Counted from the first letter of the stretch, positions 48,908-58,650 are shown. The stretch is 64,000 bases of DNA from Noviherbaspirillum autotrophicum (GCF_000818395.1 NZ_JWJG01000028.1:1366222-1430221); one strand, 5' to 3'. The notes: generated from the letters alone by a model not told the origin. Translations and numbers: made by a program.

Positions 48908-49285
48908 TCAGGAGCCGGAGATGGCGCGGTAGGTCGCTAGCCCGGCAATGCAGAATGCGATGGAGCCGAAGAGATGGAGTGCGGTGTGCGCCAGTGCCCA
49001 ACCATAGTTTCCGCGCTGGAGCAGCACCATTGCCTCGGCCGAAAAGCTGGAAAACGTGGTCAGGCCACCAAGAAAGCCGGTCACGGCGAACAGGCGCCAC
49101 TCCAGCGGCACGGTCGGATGCGCGGTAAAGAAGCCGACCGCCAGGCCAATCAGGTAGCCGCCGATGAGATTGGCGCTGAGCGTTCCCAGCAGGACGTGCT
49201 GGTGCAGATTGTTGAGCAGGTTGCCCAGCCCCCACCGCAGCCACGCGCCGATGGCCGCCCCCAGACCGACCGCCATCCAGCTCAT
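48908..49285 (-). CDS. crcB: CrcB/Fluc fluoride exporter
   Basis: This 125-residue protein has four membrane helices and the signature GFLGGLTTFSSFSAE. CrcB/Fluc channels work as antiparallel dimers that export fluoride. The ATG at 49285 overlaps the moaE stop by 4 bp, so it ends the thrC-moeA-moaD-moaE-crcB transcript. No fluoride riboswitch is visible. Confidence 0.92.
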   Translation of the reverse strand: MSWMAVGLGAAIGAWLRWGLGNLLNNLHQHVLLGTLSANLIGGYLIGLAVGFFTAHPTVPLEWRLFAVTGFLGGLTTFSSFSAEAMVLLQRGNYGWALAHTALHLFGSIAFCIAGLATYRAISGS

Positions 49286-49761
49286 TTCTGCGCGCCCGAA
49301 TTGGCGGAGCTGACGCCCCATTTTGTCAGCGCCTGGTCATCGGCGACGCGGGCATCGACCCAGCGCGCGCCTTGTGCAGTCTGTTCCTTTTTCCAGAACG
49401 GCGCCTGCGTCTTGAGGTAGTCCATGACGAACTCGCAGGCCGCGAAGGCTTCGCCGCGATGCGCCGACGTCACCGCGACCAGCACGATCTGGTCCAGCGG
49501 CTTCAGTGGCCCGACGCGATGGATGACCAGCGCGTCGAAGATGTTCCAGCGCGCCTTGGCCTTTGCCACGATGTCTTCCAGCGCCTTCTCGGTCATGCCC
49601 GGATAGTGTTCCAGCTCCATTTCAGAAACGCCGGCGCCGTCGTTCATGTCGCGCACGGTGCCGACGAAGCTGACCACGGCGCCGACGCGCGCGTCGCCGC
49701 CGCGCAGCTGTGCCACCTCGGCGCCGAGGTCGAAATCCTGGGTCTGGACGCGAATCGTCAT
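49282..49761 (-). CDS. moaE: Molybdopterin synthase large subunit MoaE
   Basis: This 159-residue subunit with MoaD converts precursor Z to molybdopterin. GAVVSFVGTVRD and HRVGPLKPLDQIVLVAV are conserved, and HRGEAFAACEFVMDYLKTQAPFWKKE holds the catalytic lysines. It starts 7 bp after moaD, consistent with their 2:2 complex. Confidence 0.95.
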   Translation of the reverse strand: MTIRVQTQDFDLGAEVAQLRGGDARVGAVVSFVGTVRDMNDGAGVSEMELEHYPGMTEKALEDIVAKAKARWNIFDALVIHRVGPLKPLDQIVLVAVTSAHRGEAFAACEFVMDYLKTQAPFWKKEQTAQGARWVDARVADDQALTKWGVSSANSGAQK

Positions 49762-49768
49762 GCCGTCC

Positions 49769-50026
49769 TCAACCGCCCGTCACCGGCGGGAAGAAGGCCA
49801 CTTCGCCGCCTTCGGCTACACGCGTTCCCGCCTCGGTCATCTGCTGGTTGTAAGCCATGCGCAGCGCCCGTCCTTCGGCCAGCGCCTCGGCCCACATACC
49901 GCCGCGCTCGCGCAGGAAGGCGCGCACATCGCCTACCGTTTGTACGTGCGCCGGCAATGCGACGGCTTCCTGACTGGTGCCAAGCGCTTCCCGGATGCTG
50001 GCAAAGAAACGGAGCTGGATATTCAT
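49769..50026 (-). CDS. moaD: Molybdopterin synthase sulfur carrier MoaD
   Basis: This 85-residue ubiquitin-like protein ends in FPPVTGG. The terminal Gly-Gly carries the thiocarboxylate sulfur donated to molybdopterin. It lies 6 bp after moeA and 7 bp before moaE. Confidence 0.94.
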   Translation of the reverse strand: MNIQLRFFASIREALGTSQEAVALPAHVQTVGDVRAFLRERGGMWAEALAEGRALRMAYNQQMTEAGTRVAEGGEVAFFPPVTGG

Positions 50027-50032
50027 CTTGTA

Positions 50033-51274
50033 TTAGTACAACAGTTCGCTGAACGGAATGAAGCGGACCAGATCGCCCTGGGTAATCGTACGGCCGGGAG
50101 GATTGTCGATCAAGCCGTCGCCCCACACGGTCGAGGTTAGCACCGCCGATCCCTGGTTGGCAAACAGGTCGAGGCCACCCTTTTCATTGATTTTTGCCCG
50201 CAGGAATTCGTTACGCCGGTCGGCCTTGGTCCAGGCGAAATCGGCGCGCACATCGAATGCCCTGGGCATAACGGCAGTCACGCCCTGCAGCCGCAGGATG
50301 AATGGTCGTACGAACAGCAGGAAAGTCACGAAACTGGATACCGGATTGCCGGGCAGTCCAATGAAGTAGGCGCGCCCGTTCCGGTCGGTACGGGTGATAT
50401 CGCCGAACGCGAGCGGCTTGCCCGGCTTGATCGCGATCTGCCACAGGTTCAGACGGCCTTCCGCCTCGACTGCCGGCTTGATGTGATCTTCCTCGCCGAC
50501 CGACACGCCACCGGAGGTAATGATCAGGTCATGGTCAGCCGCCGCACGGCGCAGCGTATCCCGCGTGGCCTGCAGCGAGTCCGGCACGATGCCGTAATCC
50601 GTGATGTCGCAGCCAAGGCTTTCCAGCAGGCCGCGCAGCGTAAATCGGTTGGAGTTGTAGATTGCACCGGGCTTGAGCGACTCGCCCGGCATCACCAGCT
50701 CGTCACCGGTAAAAAACACCGCCACGCGCGGCTTGCGCACGACCGGCAGATCAGCTAGGCCAACCGAAGCGGCCAGCCCGAGTTCCTGCGCGCGCAGCCG
50801 GGCACCGGCAGGAAGGATGACGCTGCCCGCCTTGATGTCTTCTCCGGTGCGGCGGATCCATTCGCCTGCGCGCGGGCTATGGCGGATCGTGACGATATCT
50901 CCGTCCTCGGCCTTTTCCAACTCGCACTGCTCCTGCATCACCACAGTATCGGCACCTTGCGGAATCATCGCCCCGGTGAAAATCCGTGCAGCCGTTCCCG
51001 GCTGTAGTTCCTGTCCCACTTGGCCTGCCGGAATACGCTGCGCCACCTTTAGCCGTGCAGCACCACCAACACAATCAGCCGCGCGCACCGCGTATCCATC
51101 CATCTGGGTATTGTCCATCGGCGGGACATCGAGCCGGGAAATCTGTGGCGCGACAAGTACGCGGCCATTCGCCTCCAGCGTGGGCAACACTTGCGTTTCC
51201 GCGATCGGATCAACCGCGGAAAGCAGGAAATCAAGCGCATCGGCAGCGCTTAACATGGGCTTCTTCTCATTCAT
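50033..51274 (-). CDS. moeA: Molybdopterin molybdenumtransferase MoeA
   Basis: This 413-residue enzyme inserts molybdate into the cofactor. Family motifs include DNTQMDGYAVRAAD, ITSGGVSVGEEDHIK and GLPGNPVS. Its place between thrC and moaD-moaE is conserved in related bacteria. The stop codon is 6 bp before moaD. Confidence 0.95.
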   Translation of the reverse strand: MNEKKPMLSAADALDFLLSAVDPIAETQVLPTLEANGRVLVAPQISRLDVPPMDNTQMDGYAVRAADCVGGAARLKVAQRIPAGQVGQELQPGTAARIFTGAMIPQGADTVVMQEQCELEKAEDGDIVTIRHSPRAGEWIRRTGEDIKAGSVILPAGARLRAQELGLAASVGLADLPVVRKPRVAVFFTGDELVMPGESLKPGAIYNSNRFTLRGLLESLGCDITDYGIVPDSLQATRDTLRRAAADHDLIITSGGVSVGEEDHIKPAVEAEGRLNLWQIAIKPGKPLAFGDITRTDRNGRAYFIGLPGNPVSSFVTFLLFVRPFILRLQGVTAVMPRAFDVRADFAWTKADRRNEFLRAKINEKGGLDLFANQGSAVLTSTVWGDGLIDNPPGRTITQGDLVRFIPFSELLY

Positions 51275-51302
51275 GTTCGGCCCCGCTCTGAAAATGCTCC
51301 GG

Positions 51303-52763
51303 TCACAAGCCGGTGCGGCTGGCGATGTACGCCTTCATCTTCTCGACGTCCGGCGCCATGACATCGAAGCGCTGCGGCAGCCCCTCGATATTCTCGAATC
51401 CGGCCGGGCGCTCGGCGTCGCGTCCAAGCGCTTCGCGGATCGTCTCGTTGAACTTCGCCGGCAAGGCGGTTTCCAGCACGATCATCGGCACGCCCGACGT
51501 CAGGTTTTCGCGCGCCACCTTCACGCCGTCGGCGGTATGGGTGTCGATCGTTACGCCGTAACTCGCCTGCACGTCGCGGATGGTCGCAATGCGGTCGGCG
51601 TGCACCGACTTGCCGGATACGAAACCGTATTGCGCGACATTCTTGAACTCGTCGCCATCGCTGCCCGGCTTGCCGGACAAATCAAAACCGCCATGCGTAT
51701 CGACCTTCCTGAACAGCGCACGCACCCGCTCGGCATCACGGCCCAGCAGGTCGAAAATGAAGCGCTCGAAATTCGAGGCCTTGCTGATGTCCATGCTGGG
51801 GCTGGTGGTGTGATACGTCTCGGCTGATTTGCGCACGCGATACACGCCGGTACGGAAGAATTCGTCGAGCACGTCATTCTCGTTGGTTGCCGCCACCAGC
51901 TTGTCGATCGGCAGGCCCATCATGCGCGCGATATGGCCGGCGCAGATATTGCCGAAGTTACCCGACGGGACCGTGAACGACACTTTCTGCTCGTTGCTGG
52001 TGGTAGCCGCCAGATAGCCGCGGAAGTAGTACACGACTTGCGCCACCACGCGCGCCCAGTTGATCGAATTGACGGTGCCGATCTTCTGGCGCGTCTTGAA
52101 TTCGAGATCGTTCGACACTGCCTTCACCATGTCCTGGCAGTCGTCGAAAACGCCTTCCACCGCAATATTGAAGATGTTCGGGTCCTGCAGGCTGAACATC
52201 TGCGCGGTCTGGAACGCGCTCATTTTCTTGTGCGGCGACAGCATGAACACGCGGATGCCCTTTTTGCCGCGCATCGCGTACTCGGCGGCGCTGCCGGTGT
52301 CGCCCGACGTCGCGCCGAAAATGTTCAGTTCCGAGTGCTCCTTGGCGAGTTCGTACTCGAACAGGTTGCCGAGCAATTGCATCGCCATATCCTTGAACGC
52401 CAGGGTCGGGCCATTCGACAGCGCCTGCAATACGAGCTTCTTGCCGTCCTTTTCTTCCAGCACGCGCAGCGGCGTGATTTGCGACGCATCCTCGCCGGCG
52501 CGCGCATTGCGATACACCTCGGCGGTATAGGTCTTGTGCGCCAGCGCTTTCAGGTCTTCCTGCGGAATATCGGTGGCGAATTTCTTGAGCACTTCGAAAG
52601 CGAGCTCAGCATACGACAGCTTGCGCCACGCATCGAGCTCGGCACCGCTGACTTTCGGATATTCGACCGGCAGATAAAGGCCGCCATCGGGAGCCAGGCC
52701 GCCCAACAGGATCTGCGAAAAGGATTGCGCCGGCGCCTGGCCGCGGGTGGAAACGTATTGCAT
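51303..52763 (-). CDS. thrC: Threonine synthase
   Basis: This 486-residue PLP enzyme makes threonine from phosphohomoserine. It begins MQYVSTRGQAPAQSF and contains LAFKDMAMQLL with the PLP lysine, NIFGATSGDTGSAAEYA and PSGNFGNICAG. I chose the ATG at 52763 because a TATAAT hexamer on the minus strand overlaps the earlier in-frame ATG at 52802. It heads the thrC-moeA-moaD-moaE-crcB genes. Confidence 0.95.
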   Translation of the reverse strand: MQYVSTRGQAPAQSFSQILLGGLAPDGGLYLPVEYPKVSGAELDAWRKLSYAELAFEVLKKFATDIPQEDLKALAHKTYTAEVYRNARAGEDASQITPLRVLEEKDGKKLVLQALSNGPTLAFKDMAMQLLGNLFEYELAKEHSELNIFGATSGDTGSAAEYAMRGKKGIRVFMLSPHKKMSAFQTAQMFSLQDPNIFNIAVEGVFDDCQDMVKAVSNDLEFKTRQKIGTVNSINWARVVAQVVYYFRGYLAATTSNEQKVSFTVPSGNFGNICAGHIARMMGLPIDKLVAATNENDVLDEFFRTGVYRVRKSAETYHTTSPSMDISKASNFERFIFDLLGRDAERVRALFRKVDTHGGFDLSGKPGSDGDEFKNVAQYGFVSGKSVHADRIATIRDVQASYGVTIDTHTADGVKVARENLTSGVPMIVLETALPAKFNETIREALGRDAERPAGFENIEGLPQRFDVMAPDVEKMKAYIASRTGL

Positions 52764-52800
52764 AAAATGGAATGGATTGGATGGCAACGGGTTGTCCGAC

Positions 52801-52806
52801 ATTATA
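52801..52806 (-). promoter_or_regulatory. Candidate -10 element of the thrC transcript
   Basis: A perfect TATAAT on the minus strand lies 38 bp upstream of the thrC ATG at 52763. No good -35 is seen (CGGTAG at 17 bp spacing), so it may need an activator. Confidence 0.45.
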
Positions 52807-52894
52807 ACTGGAGCATCGGCGCGCTACCGTTGTTTTAGTCGGTGGAGCAAGCCGGCAAGAGCCGTTCCACCGTTGCCGGAGGTGGTTTCGGCCC

Positions 52895-53860
52895 TCAGGC
52901 GGCGTGGTGCAGCGCCGGCGCCTCGATATGCGCAAGCATGTCCTGCGCAAGCTGGTCCAGCCCGATTGCCGCATGCCAGCCCCAGTCGGCACGCGCATAC
53001 GTGTCGTCCAGGCTGTGCGGCCAGCTGTCGGCAATCGCCTGGCGATGATCCGGCTGATAGCTGATCTCGAAGCCGGGCACGCTTTTCTTGATCGCCTGCG
53101 CCAGTTCGCGCGGATTAAAGCTCAGCCCGGCCACGTTGTATGCGGAGCGCACGCGAATCTGCTCTGCTGGCGCATCCATCAGCTCGATCGTGGCACGAAT
53201 CGCATCGGGCATGTAAATCATCGGCAGCGTGGTGTCCGGCCCGAGATAGCAAGCATAGCGTTCTCCCCGCTTGGCTGCATGGAAGATCGCAATTGCATAA
53301 TCGGTGGTGCCGCCGCCCGGCGGCGACTTGTAGCTGATGATGCCGGGATAGCGGATGCTGCGCACGTCGACGCCGAATTTGCTGAAGTAATACTCGCACA
53401 GGCGCTCGCCCGCCTGCTTGCTGATGCCGTAAATGGTGGTCGGGTCCATGACGGCCAGTTGCGGCGTATCCACCGCCGGCGTATGCGGCCCGAAAGCCGC
53501 GATCGACGACGGCCAGAACACCTTGAGCGGCTTGCCGGCCTGCTTGCGATCGCGCGCCAGTTCGAGAATATTCAGCAGCCCGTTCATGTTGAGCGTCCAT
53601 GCCTTGAGCGGCGCCTGCTCGCCAGTGACGGACAGCAGTGCGGCAAGCTGATACACCTGCGTCACGCCGTACCGCTCGACAACCTGCGCAATGCGGTCCT
53701 TGTCGAGCACGTCGACCGTTTCATAACAGTGCGCACCGAACAGGCTGCGCGGCGCGATGTCGGCCGCGATCACGTTCTCGGCGCCATGATTCACGGTGAG
53801 CGCCTCCACTAGTTCGCTGCCGATCTGCCCGTTGGCGCCGATGACCAAAACGCGTTCCAT
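52895..53860 (-). CDS. L-threonine 3-dehydrogenase, SDR (epimerase-like) type
   Basis: This 321-residue NAD-dependent enzyme oxidises threonine to 2-amino-3-ketobutyrate. It has the cofactor loop GANGQIGSELVEAL, the serine region PSSIAAFGP, catalytic YGISKQAGE and RYPGIISYK. These match the short-chain, UDP-galactose-epimerase-like threonine dehydrogenases and not the zinc-dependent Tdh of E. coli. It follows kbl by 10 bp, which gives the second enzyme of the same pathway. Confidence 0.9.
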   Translation of the reverse strand: MERVLVIGANGQIGSELVEALTVNHGAENVIAADIAPRSLFGAHCYETVDVLDKDRIAQVVERYGVTQVYQLAALLSVTGEQAPLKAWTLNMNGLLNILELARDRKQAGKPLKVFWPSSIAAFGPHTPAVDTPQLAVMDPTTIYGISKQAGERLCEYYFSKFGVDVRSIRYPGIISYKSPPGGGTTDYAIAIFHAAKRGERYACYLGPDTTLPMIYMPDAIRATIELMDAPAEQIRVRSAYNVAGLSFNPRELAQAIKKSVPGFEISYQPDHRQAIADSWPHSLDDTYARADWGWHAAIGLDQLAQDMLAHIEAPALHHAA

Positions 53861-53870
53861 GTCTGCTCCT

Positions 53871-55079
53871 TCAATTCGTCAAAAGGCCGAGTTCCCGCCC
53901 CACCTGGGCGAATGTGGCAAGCGCCTGATCCAGTTGCGCACGGGTGTGCGCGGCCGATATCTGCACGCGCACGCGCGCCTGCCCCATCGGCACCACCGGG
54001 TAGAAGAATCCGGTCGCCAGTACGCCCAGTTCATACAGGCGCTGCGCGAATTTCTGCGCCAGCGGCGCGTCAAACAGCATCACCGGCACCACCGGATGCG
54101 TGCCGGGCTTGATCGTGAAACCGAGTTCGGCGATCGCCTTGCGGAAGTACGCGGTGTTGTCATGCAAGCGATCGCGCAGCACGGTCGACGCCGACAGACG
54201 CTCCAGGACTGCCAGCGAGGCGCCCGCAATCGACGGCGCCAGCGAGTTGGAGAACAGATAGGGGCGCGATTTCTGGCGCAAGGTATCGATCATTTCGCGC
54301 CGCGCTGCCGTGAATCCGCCCATCGCGCCCCCGAGCGCCTTGCCGAGCGTGCCGGTAATGATGTCGATGCGCCCCATCACCCCATGATGCTCATGCGTGC
54401 CGCGCCCGGTCTTGCCCATGAAGCCGGTCGCATGGCTGTCGTCAATCATCACCAGTGCGCCGTATCTGTCTGCCAGGTCGCAGATCCTGCCGAGCTGGGC
54501 GATGGTGCCATCCATTGAAAACACGCCATCGGTGACGATCACCTTGTGGCGCTTGTCCGTGGCCGACTGCAACTGCCGCTCCAGGTCGGCCATATCGTTG
54601 TGCTCGTAGCGAAAGCGGGCTGCCTTGCACAGGCGGATACCATCGATGATCGATGCATGATTCAGTGCATCCGAGATGATCGCGTCGTTCTCGTCGAACA
54701 GCGGTTCGAACAGGCCGCCATTCGCATCGAAGGCGGCGGCGTAGAGAATCGCGTCCTGCATCCCGACAAAGTCCGACAGCGCGCGCTCCAGCTGCTTGTG
54801 CACGGTCTGGGTGCCGCAGATGAAGCGCACGGAGGACAGGCCGTAGCCGTATTTCTCGGTCGCGTCGATCGCCGCGCGCACCGTCTCCTCGTCACCGGAC
54901 AGGCCAAGGTAGTTGTTTGCGCACAGGTTGATCAGGGTACGGCCGTCGTCGCACACCACTTCCGCCCCCTGGCGCGACGAAATCACGCGCTCGGGCTTAT
55001 ACAGCCCCTGCTCGCGCAAACCGGCGAGATTGCGGCCCAGTTCGGAATAAAAATTTTCTTTTGCCGCCGTTGCACTCAT
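53871..55079 (-). CDS. kbl: Glycine C-acetyltransferase (2-amino-3-ketobutyrate CoA ligase)
   Basis: This 402-residue PLP enzyme cleaves 2-amino-3-ketobutyrate with CoA to glycine and acetyl-CoA. Motifs include [45 protein letters not shown] and the PLP lysine in [15 protein letters not shown]. It is the first gene of the kbl-tdh operon. A divergent XRE-cupin regulator lies 183 bp away. Confidence 0.95.
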   Translation of the reverse strand: MSATAAKENFYSELGRNLAGLREQGLYKPERVISSRQGAEVVCDDGRTLINLCANNYLGLSGDEETVRAAIDATEKYGYGLSSVRFICGTQTVHKQLERALSDFVGMQDAILYAAAFDANGGLFEPLFDENDAIISDALNHASIIDGIRLCKAARFRYEHNDMADLERQLQSATDKRHKVIVTDGVFSMDGTIAQLGRICDLADRYGALVMIDDSHATGFMGKTGRGTHEHHGVMGRIDIITGTLGKALGGAMGGFTAARREMIDTLRQKSRPYLFSNSLAPSIAGASLAVLERLSASTVLRDRLHDNTAYFRKAIAELGFTIKPGTHPVVPVMLFDAPLAQKFAQRLYELGVLATGFFYPVVPMGQARVRVQISAAHTRAQLDQALATFAQVGRELGLLTN

Positions 55080-55202
55080 TACAATTTCCTATCCTTTCTC
55101 CGTCCGATCGGACACCGGCATGACGATGCATCCGCGTCAATTTGTGCTGGTATTGCATCCAATCTGTTACGATGCAATTTATAAAACTAAATTCACTATT
55201 TA

Positions 55203-55225
55203 GAACTTAAGTTCAATATATTGAA
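55203..55225. promoter_or_regulatory. Overlapping palindromes between kbl and the XRE-cupin gene
   Basis: GAACTTAAGTTC (55203-55214) and TTCAATATATTGAA (55212-55225) are both perfect palindromes that share TTC. Another TTGAAC half-site follows near 55240. The region is AT-rich. It is a likely operator for the divergent regulator on both promoters. Confidence 0.6.
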
Positions 55226-55262
55226 TATTATCGACCCACATTGAACATTGCAAGCATCTGTT

Positions 55263-55838
55263 ATGAAAAAGCCCAGCACGCCAAGTTCCCCGCCCGAAGT
55301 CGGCGCCACGCTCCAGAAACTGCGGCTGAAGCGCGGCTTGACGCTCGATGACCTGTCACGCGCGGCCGGGGTGTCGAAATCGATGCTGTCGCAAATCGAG
55401 CGCGAAAAGGCGAATCCGACCATTGCCGTGGCCTGGCGCCTCGCCAATGCACTGGGAGTTGGTATCGAGGAACTGCTGTCGAGCGAGACGCAGGAAGTCG
55501 AGGCGATCCATATCCTGGAGCCGCATGAGACGCCAACCCTGCCGGGCAGCCATGCCGGCTACGTGCTGCGGATTCTGGGACCGATGGAACTGGCAGGGAA
55601 ATATGAGTGGTACGAACTGACGCTAGCGCCTGACGGCGCGCTGGTGTCCAATCCGCACGATCCGGGCACCTCGGAATACTTGACACTGCTGCACGGCGCG
55701 CTGGAAGTCGAAGTCGACGGCACGAAGAAAAAACTGAAGGCTGGCGGAACAGCGCGTTATCAAGCGGACAAGAGCCATGCCATCCGCAACGCCGGCAAGA
55801 CGGAAGCGAAGGCTTTACTGGTCGTCATCCACCGTTAG
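55263..55838 (+). CDS. XRE-family regulator with C-terminal cupin
   Basis: This 191-residue regulator has an N-terminal helix-turn-helix (LRLKRGLTLDDLSRAAGVSKSMLSQIE) and a C-terminal cupin domain (GTSEYLTLLHGALEVEVDG), the usual design of small-molecule-sensing regulators. The ATG at 55263 is used, though an in-frame TTG lies at 55248. It is divergent from kbl-tdh and probably senses threonine or a related compound. Confidence 0.88.
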   Translation: MKKPSTPSSPPEVGATLQKLRLKRGLTLDDLSRAAGVSKSMLSQIEREKANPTIAVAWRLANALGVGIEELLSSETQEVEAIHILEPHETPTLPGSHAGYVLRILGPMELAGKYEWYELTLAPDGALVSNPHDPGTSEYLTLLHGALEVEVDGTKKKLKAGGTARYQADKSHAIRNAGKTEAKALLVVIHR

Positions 55839-55899
55839 CCAAAAAGAAAACAGCCTGGAACCGGAAGTTCCAAGCCGTCCAAGTTGCAACAGACAGGAA

Positions 55900-57222
55900 T
55901 CAGCTCAGCTGTTCCAGTCGAATCTTCGTCACTGCGCCAACCACGGTCGGCAACGCCTCGATCTTCGCGATCGCCGCAACGATGTTCTTTTCCTGCGTCT
56001 GATGCGTCAGCATGATGATGTCAGTGCGGGTCTCGCCTTCCGCCGGCTCCTTCTGCAGCATGGCGTCGATGGAAATCGTCGAATCGGCCAGAATGCGGGT
56101 GATATCGGCCAGCACGCCCGGCCGATCCGCCACCTGCATGCGCAGGTAGTAGCTGGTGGTGATTTCCGACATCGGCAGGATCGGCGTATCGGTCATCGCG
56201 TCCGGCTGGAACGCGAGATGCGGCACGCGGTGCTCCGGGTCGGCCGTCGCCAGGCGCGTAATGTCGACCAGGTCGGCAATCACGGCCGATGCAGTCGGCT
56301 CGGAACCTGCACCCTTGCCGTAATACAGCGTCGCGCCAACGGCGTCGCCCTGCACCAGCACCGCATTCATCGCGCCTTCGACATTGGCGATCAGGCGCTT
56401 GGCCGGGATCAGCGTCGGATGCACGCGCAATTCAATTCCTTCGCTGCCGTTGACCTTGGTCCGCTTGGCGATGCCCAGCAGCTTGATGCGGTAGCCCAGC
56501 TGCTCGGCGTATCGGATATCGGTTGCCTGCAGCTTGGTAATGCCTTCCACATGCGCCTTGTCGAACTGCACCGGGATGCCGAAGGCGATGGCCGACATGA
56601 TGGTTGCCTTGTGCGCAGCGTCGACGCCTTCGATGTCGAAGGTCGGATCGGCCTCGGCGTAGCCCAGGCGCTGCGCCTCCTTCAGCACGACATCGAAATC
56701 CAGACCCTTGTCGCGCATTTCAGACAGGATGAAGTTGGTGGTGCCGTTGATGATGCCGGCGATCCACTCGATGCGGTTGGCGGTCAAGCCTTCGCGCAGC
56801 GCCTTGATGATCGGGATGCCGCCAGCCACTGCCGCCTCGAACGCCACCATCACGCCCTTTTCCTGCGCAGCCTTGAAGATTTCGGTGCCGTGCGTGGCCA
56901 GCAGCGCCTTGTTGGCGGTAACCACATGCTTGCCATTGGCAATCGCCTTCATCACCAGATCCTTGGCGATGCCGTAGCCGCCGATGAGTTCGATGACGAT
57001 ATCGATTTCCGGGTTGCTGACCACCAGGTTGGCGTCGCTGACCACTTCGCATTCGCCCTGGGTCAGCTCCTTCGCGCGGGCCGTGTTCAGGTCGGCCACC
57101 ATCGTAATCTGGATCGAACGTCCTGCGCGGCGCGTAATCTCTTCCTGATTGCGCTTCAATACGTTGAACGTGCCGGAACCGACGGTACCGATGCCTAACA
57201 AGCCTACTTTGATGGGTTTCAT
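55900..57222 (-). CDS. hom: Homoserine dehydrogenase
   Basis: This 440-residue enzyme reduces aspartate semialdehyde to homoserine. It begins MKPIKVGLLGIGTVGSGT and contains GGIPIIKALREGLTANRI and GLDFDVVLKEAQ. A C-terminal ACT domain (YYLRMQVADRPGVLADIT) fits threonine feedback. The ATG at 57222 is chosen, as the upstream extension does not fit. It lies 73 bp after alaA. Confidence 0.95.
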   Translation of the reverse strand: MKPIKVGLLGIGTVGSGTFNVLKRNQEEITRRAGRSIQITMVADLNTARAKELTQGECEVVSDANLVVSNPEIDIVIELIGGYGIAKDLVMKAIANGKHVVTANKALLATHGTEIFKAAQEKGVMVAFEAAVAGGIPIIKALREGLTANRIEWIAGIINGTTNFILSEMRDKGLDFDVVLKEAQRLGYAEADPTFDIEGVDAAHKATIMSAIAFGIPVQFDKAHVEGITKLQATDIRYAEQLGYRIKLLGIAKRTKVNGSEGIELRVHPTLIPAKRLIANVEGAMNAVLVQGDAVGATLYYGKGAGSEPTASAVIADLVDITRLATADPEHRVPHLAFQPDAMTDTPILPMSEITTSYYLRMQVADRPGVLADITRILADSTISIDAMLQKEPAEGETRTDIIMLTHQTQEKNIVAAIAKIEALPTVVGAVTKIRLEQLS

Positions 57223-57295
57223 AACGTGTGAAGTCAGTCTAAAAAATGGGTCTCGCGCCCTCCGGCATGCGGTAGGCGCGAGCGTGTTGATCGAA

Positions 57296-58525
57296 CTAGG
57301 CTGCGCCGTGCCGGCGGCGGTAGCCGTCAAGGAAGCGGGCAATGCGTCCGACCGCTTCGGCCAGGTCATCCGAATTCGGCAGGAACACGACGCGGAAATG
57401 GTCGGGCGCGATCCAGTTGAAGCCGGTGCCCTGCACGATCAGCACCTTCTCTTCCGCCAGCAGCTCATACGCGAACTGCTGGTCGTTCTCTATCGGGTAC
57501 ATCTTGGGATCGAGCTTCGGGAACATGTAGAGCGCCGCACGCGGCTTGACGCAGGAAACACCGGGAATCTCGGTCAGCAGCCGGTGCGCCAGGTCGCGTT
57601 GTCGCGCCAGTCTTCCGCCGGGGGCGACCAGGTCGTTGATGCTCTGATACCCGCCCAGTGCGGTCTGGATCGCGAACTGCCCCGGCACGTTGGCGCACAA
57701 GCGCATCGAAGCGAGCATGTTCAGCCCTTCGATGTAATCCTTCGCATGCTTCTTCTGGCCCGACACCACCATCCAGCCGGCACGATAGCCGCACGAGCGA
57801 TAGTTCTTCGACAAGCCATTCAAGGTCACGAACAGCACGTCATCCGCCAGCGAAGCGATCGAGGTATGCGTTGCACCGTCGTACAGCGTCTTGTCGTAGA
57901 TTTCGTCGGCAAAGATGATCAGCTGGTGCTGGCGTGCCAGCTCGACGATCTGCTCCAGCAGTTCCACCGGATAAAGCGCCCCGGTCGGATTGTTCGGATT
58001 GATGACGACGATCGCCTTCGTATTGGTTGTAATCTTGCGCTTGATGTCCTCGATATCCGGATACCAGTCGGCCTGCTCGTCACAGACGTAATGCACCGGC
58101 GTACCACCGGACAGGCTGACCGCAGCCGTCCACAGCGGATAGTCAGGCGCCGGCACCAGCACCTCGTCGCCGCTGTTGAGCAGCGCATTCATGCCCATCA
58201 CAATCAGTTCGGAGGCGCCGTTGCCGATATAAATGTCGTCGATCGTTACACCCGTGATCTTTTTTTCCTGGGTGTAATGCATGATCGACTTGCGAGGGGC
58301 GAACAATCCCTTGGAATCGGTGTAACCGGCCGAATTGGGCAAGTTCAGGATCATGTCCCGAACGATCTCATCGGGCGCATCGAAGCCGAATACAGCTAAG
58401 TTGCCGATATTCAACTTAATGATCTTGTGTCCTTCGTCTTCCATCTGCTTGGCCTTTTCCAAGACCGGGCCGCGGATGTCGTAACAGACGTCTGCCAGTT
58501 TTTTCGATTTTTGAATCGGTCGCAC
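57296..58525 (-). CDS. alaA: Alanine-type aminotransferase (AlaA-like)
   Basis: This 409-residue class I PLP aminotransferase closely follows E. coli AlaA along its length, including the start MRPIQKSKKL, YDIRGPVLEKAK, LNIGN, INPNNPTGALY, FADEIYDK and LSKNYRSCGYRAGW with the PLP lysine. It makes alanine from pyruvate and glutamate. It precedes hom, a common order in Burkholderiales. Confidence 0.93.
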   Translation of the reverse strand: MRPIQKSKKLADVCYDIRGPVLEKAKQMEDEGHKIIKLNIGNLAVFGFDAPDEIVRDMILNLPNSAGYTDSKGLFAPRKSIMHYTQEKKITGVTIDDIYIGNGASELIVMGMNALLNSGDEVLVPAPDYPLWTAAVSLSGGTPVHYVCDEQADWYPDIEDIKRKITTNTKAIVVINPNNPTGALYPVELLEQIVELARQHQLIIFADEIYDKTLYDGATHTSIASLADDVLFVTLNGLSKNYRSCGYRAGWMVVSGQKKHAKDYIEGLNMLASMRLCANVPGQFAIQTALGGYQSINDLVAPGGRLARQRDLAHRLLTEIPGVSCVKPRAALYMFPKLDPKMYPIENDQQFAYELLAEEKVLIVQGTGFNWIAPDHFRVVFLPNSDDLAEAVGRIARFLDGYRRRHGAA

Positions 58526-58624
58526 GGGTGCAATCCCTTACAGAAAATACAATAAATGGGATGCAATGCTGCACCGCCAAACTACCCATTTTGCCGAAAG
58601 CAATCTGTTTTATCAACGGATGGC

Positions 58625-58650
58625 GTAGCGTTTATTTTGGAAAACGCTAC
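58625..58650. promoter_or_regulatory. 26-bp dyad overlapping the arn-operon promoter
   Basis: GTAGCGTTT (58625-58633) and AAACGCTAC (58642-58650) are perfect 9-bp inverted arms with an 8-bp spacer. A TACAAT -10 hexamer for the plus-strand genes (58648-58653) overlaps the right arm. This is a probable operator in the 187-bp gap between alaA and the arn genes. Confidence 0.55.

Noticed and set aside
48678-49285. Fluoride riboswitch ahead of crcB
   Set aside because: crcB is coupled to moaE by overlapping codons, and no leader is present.
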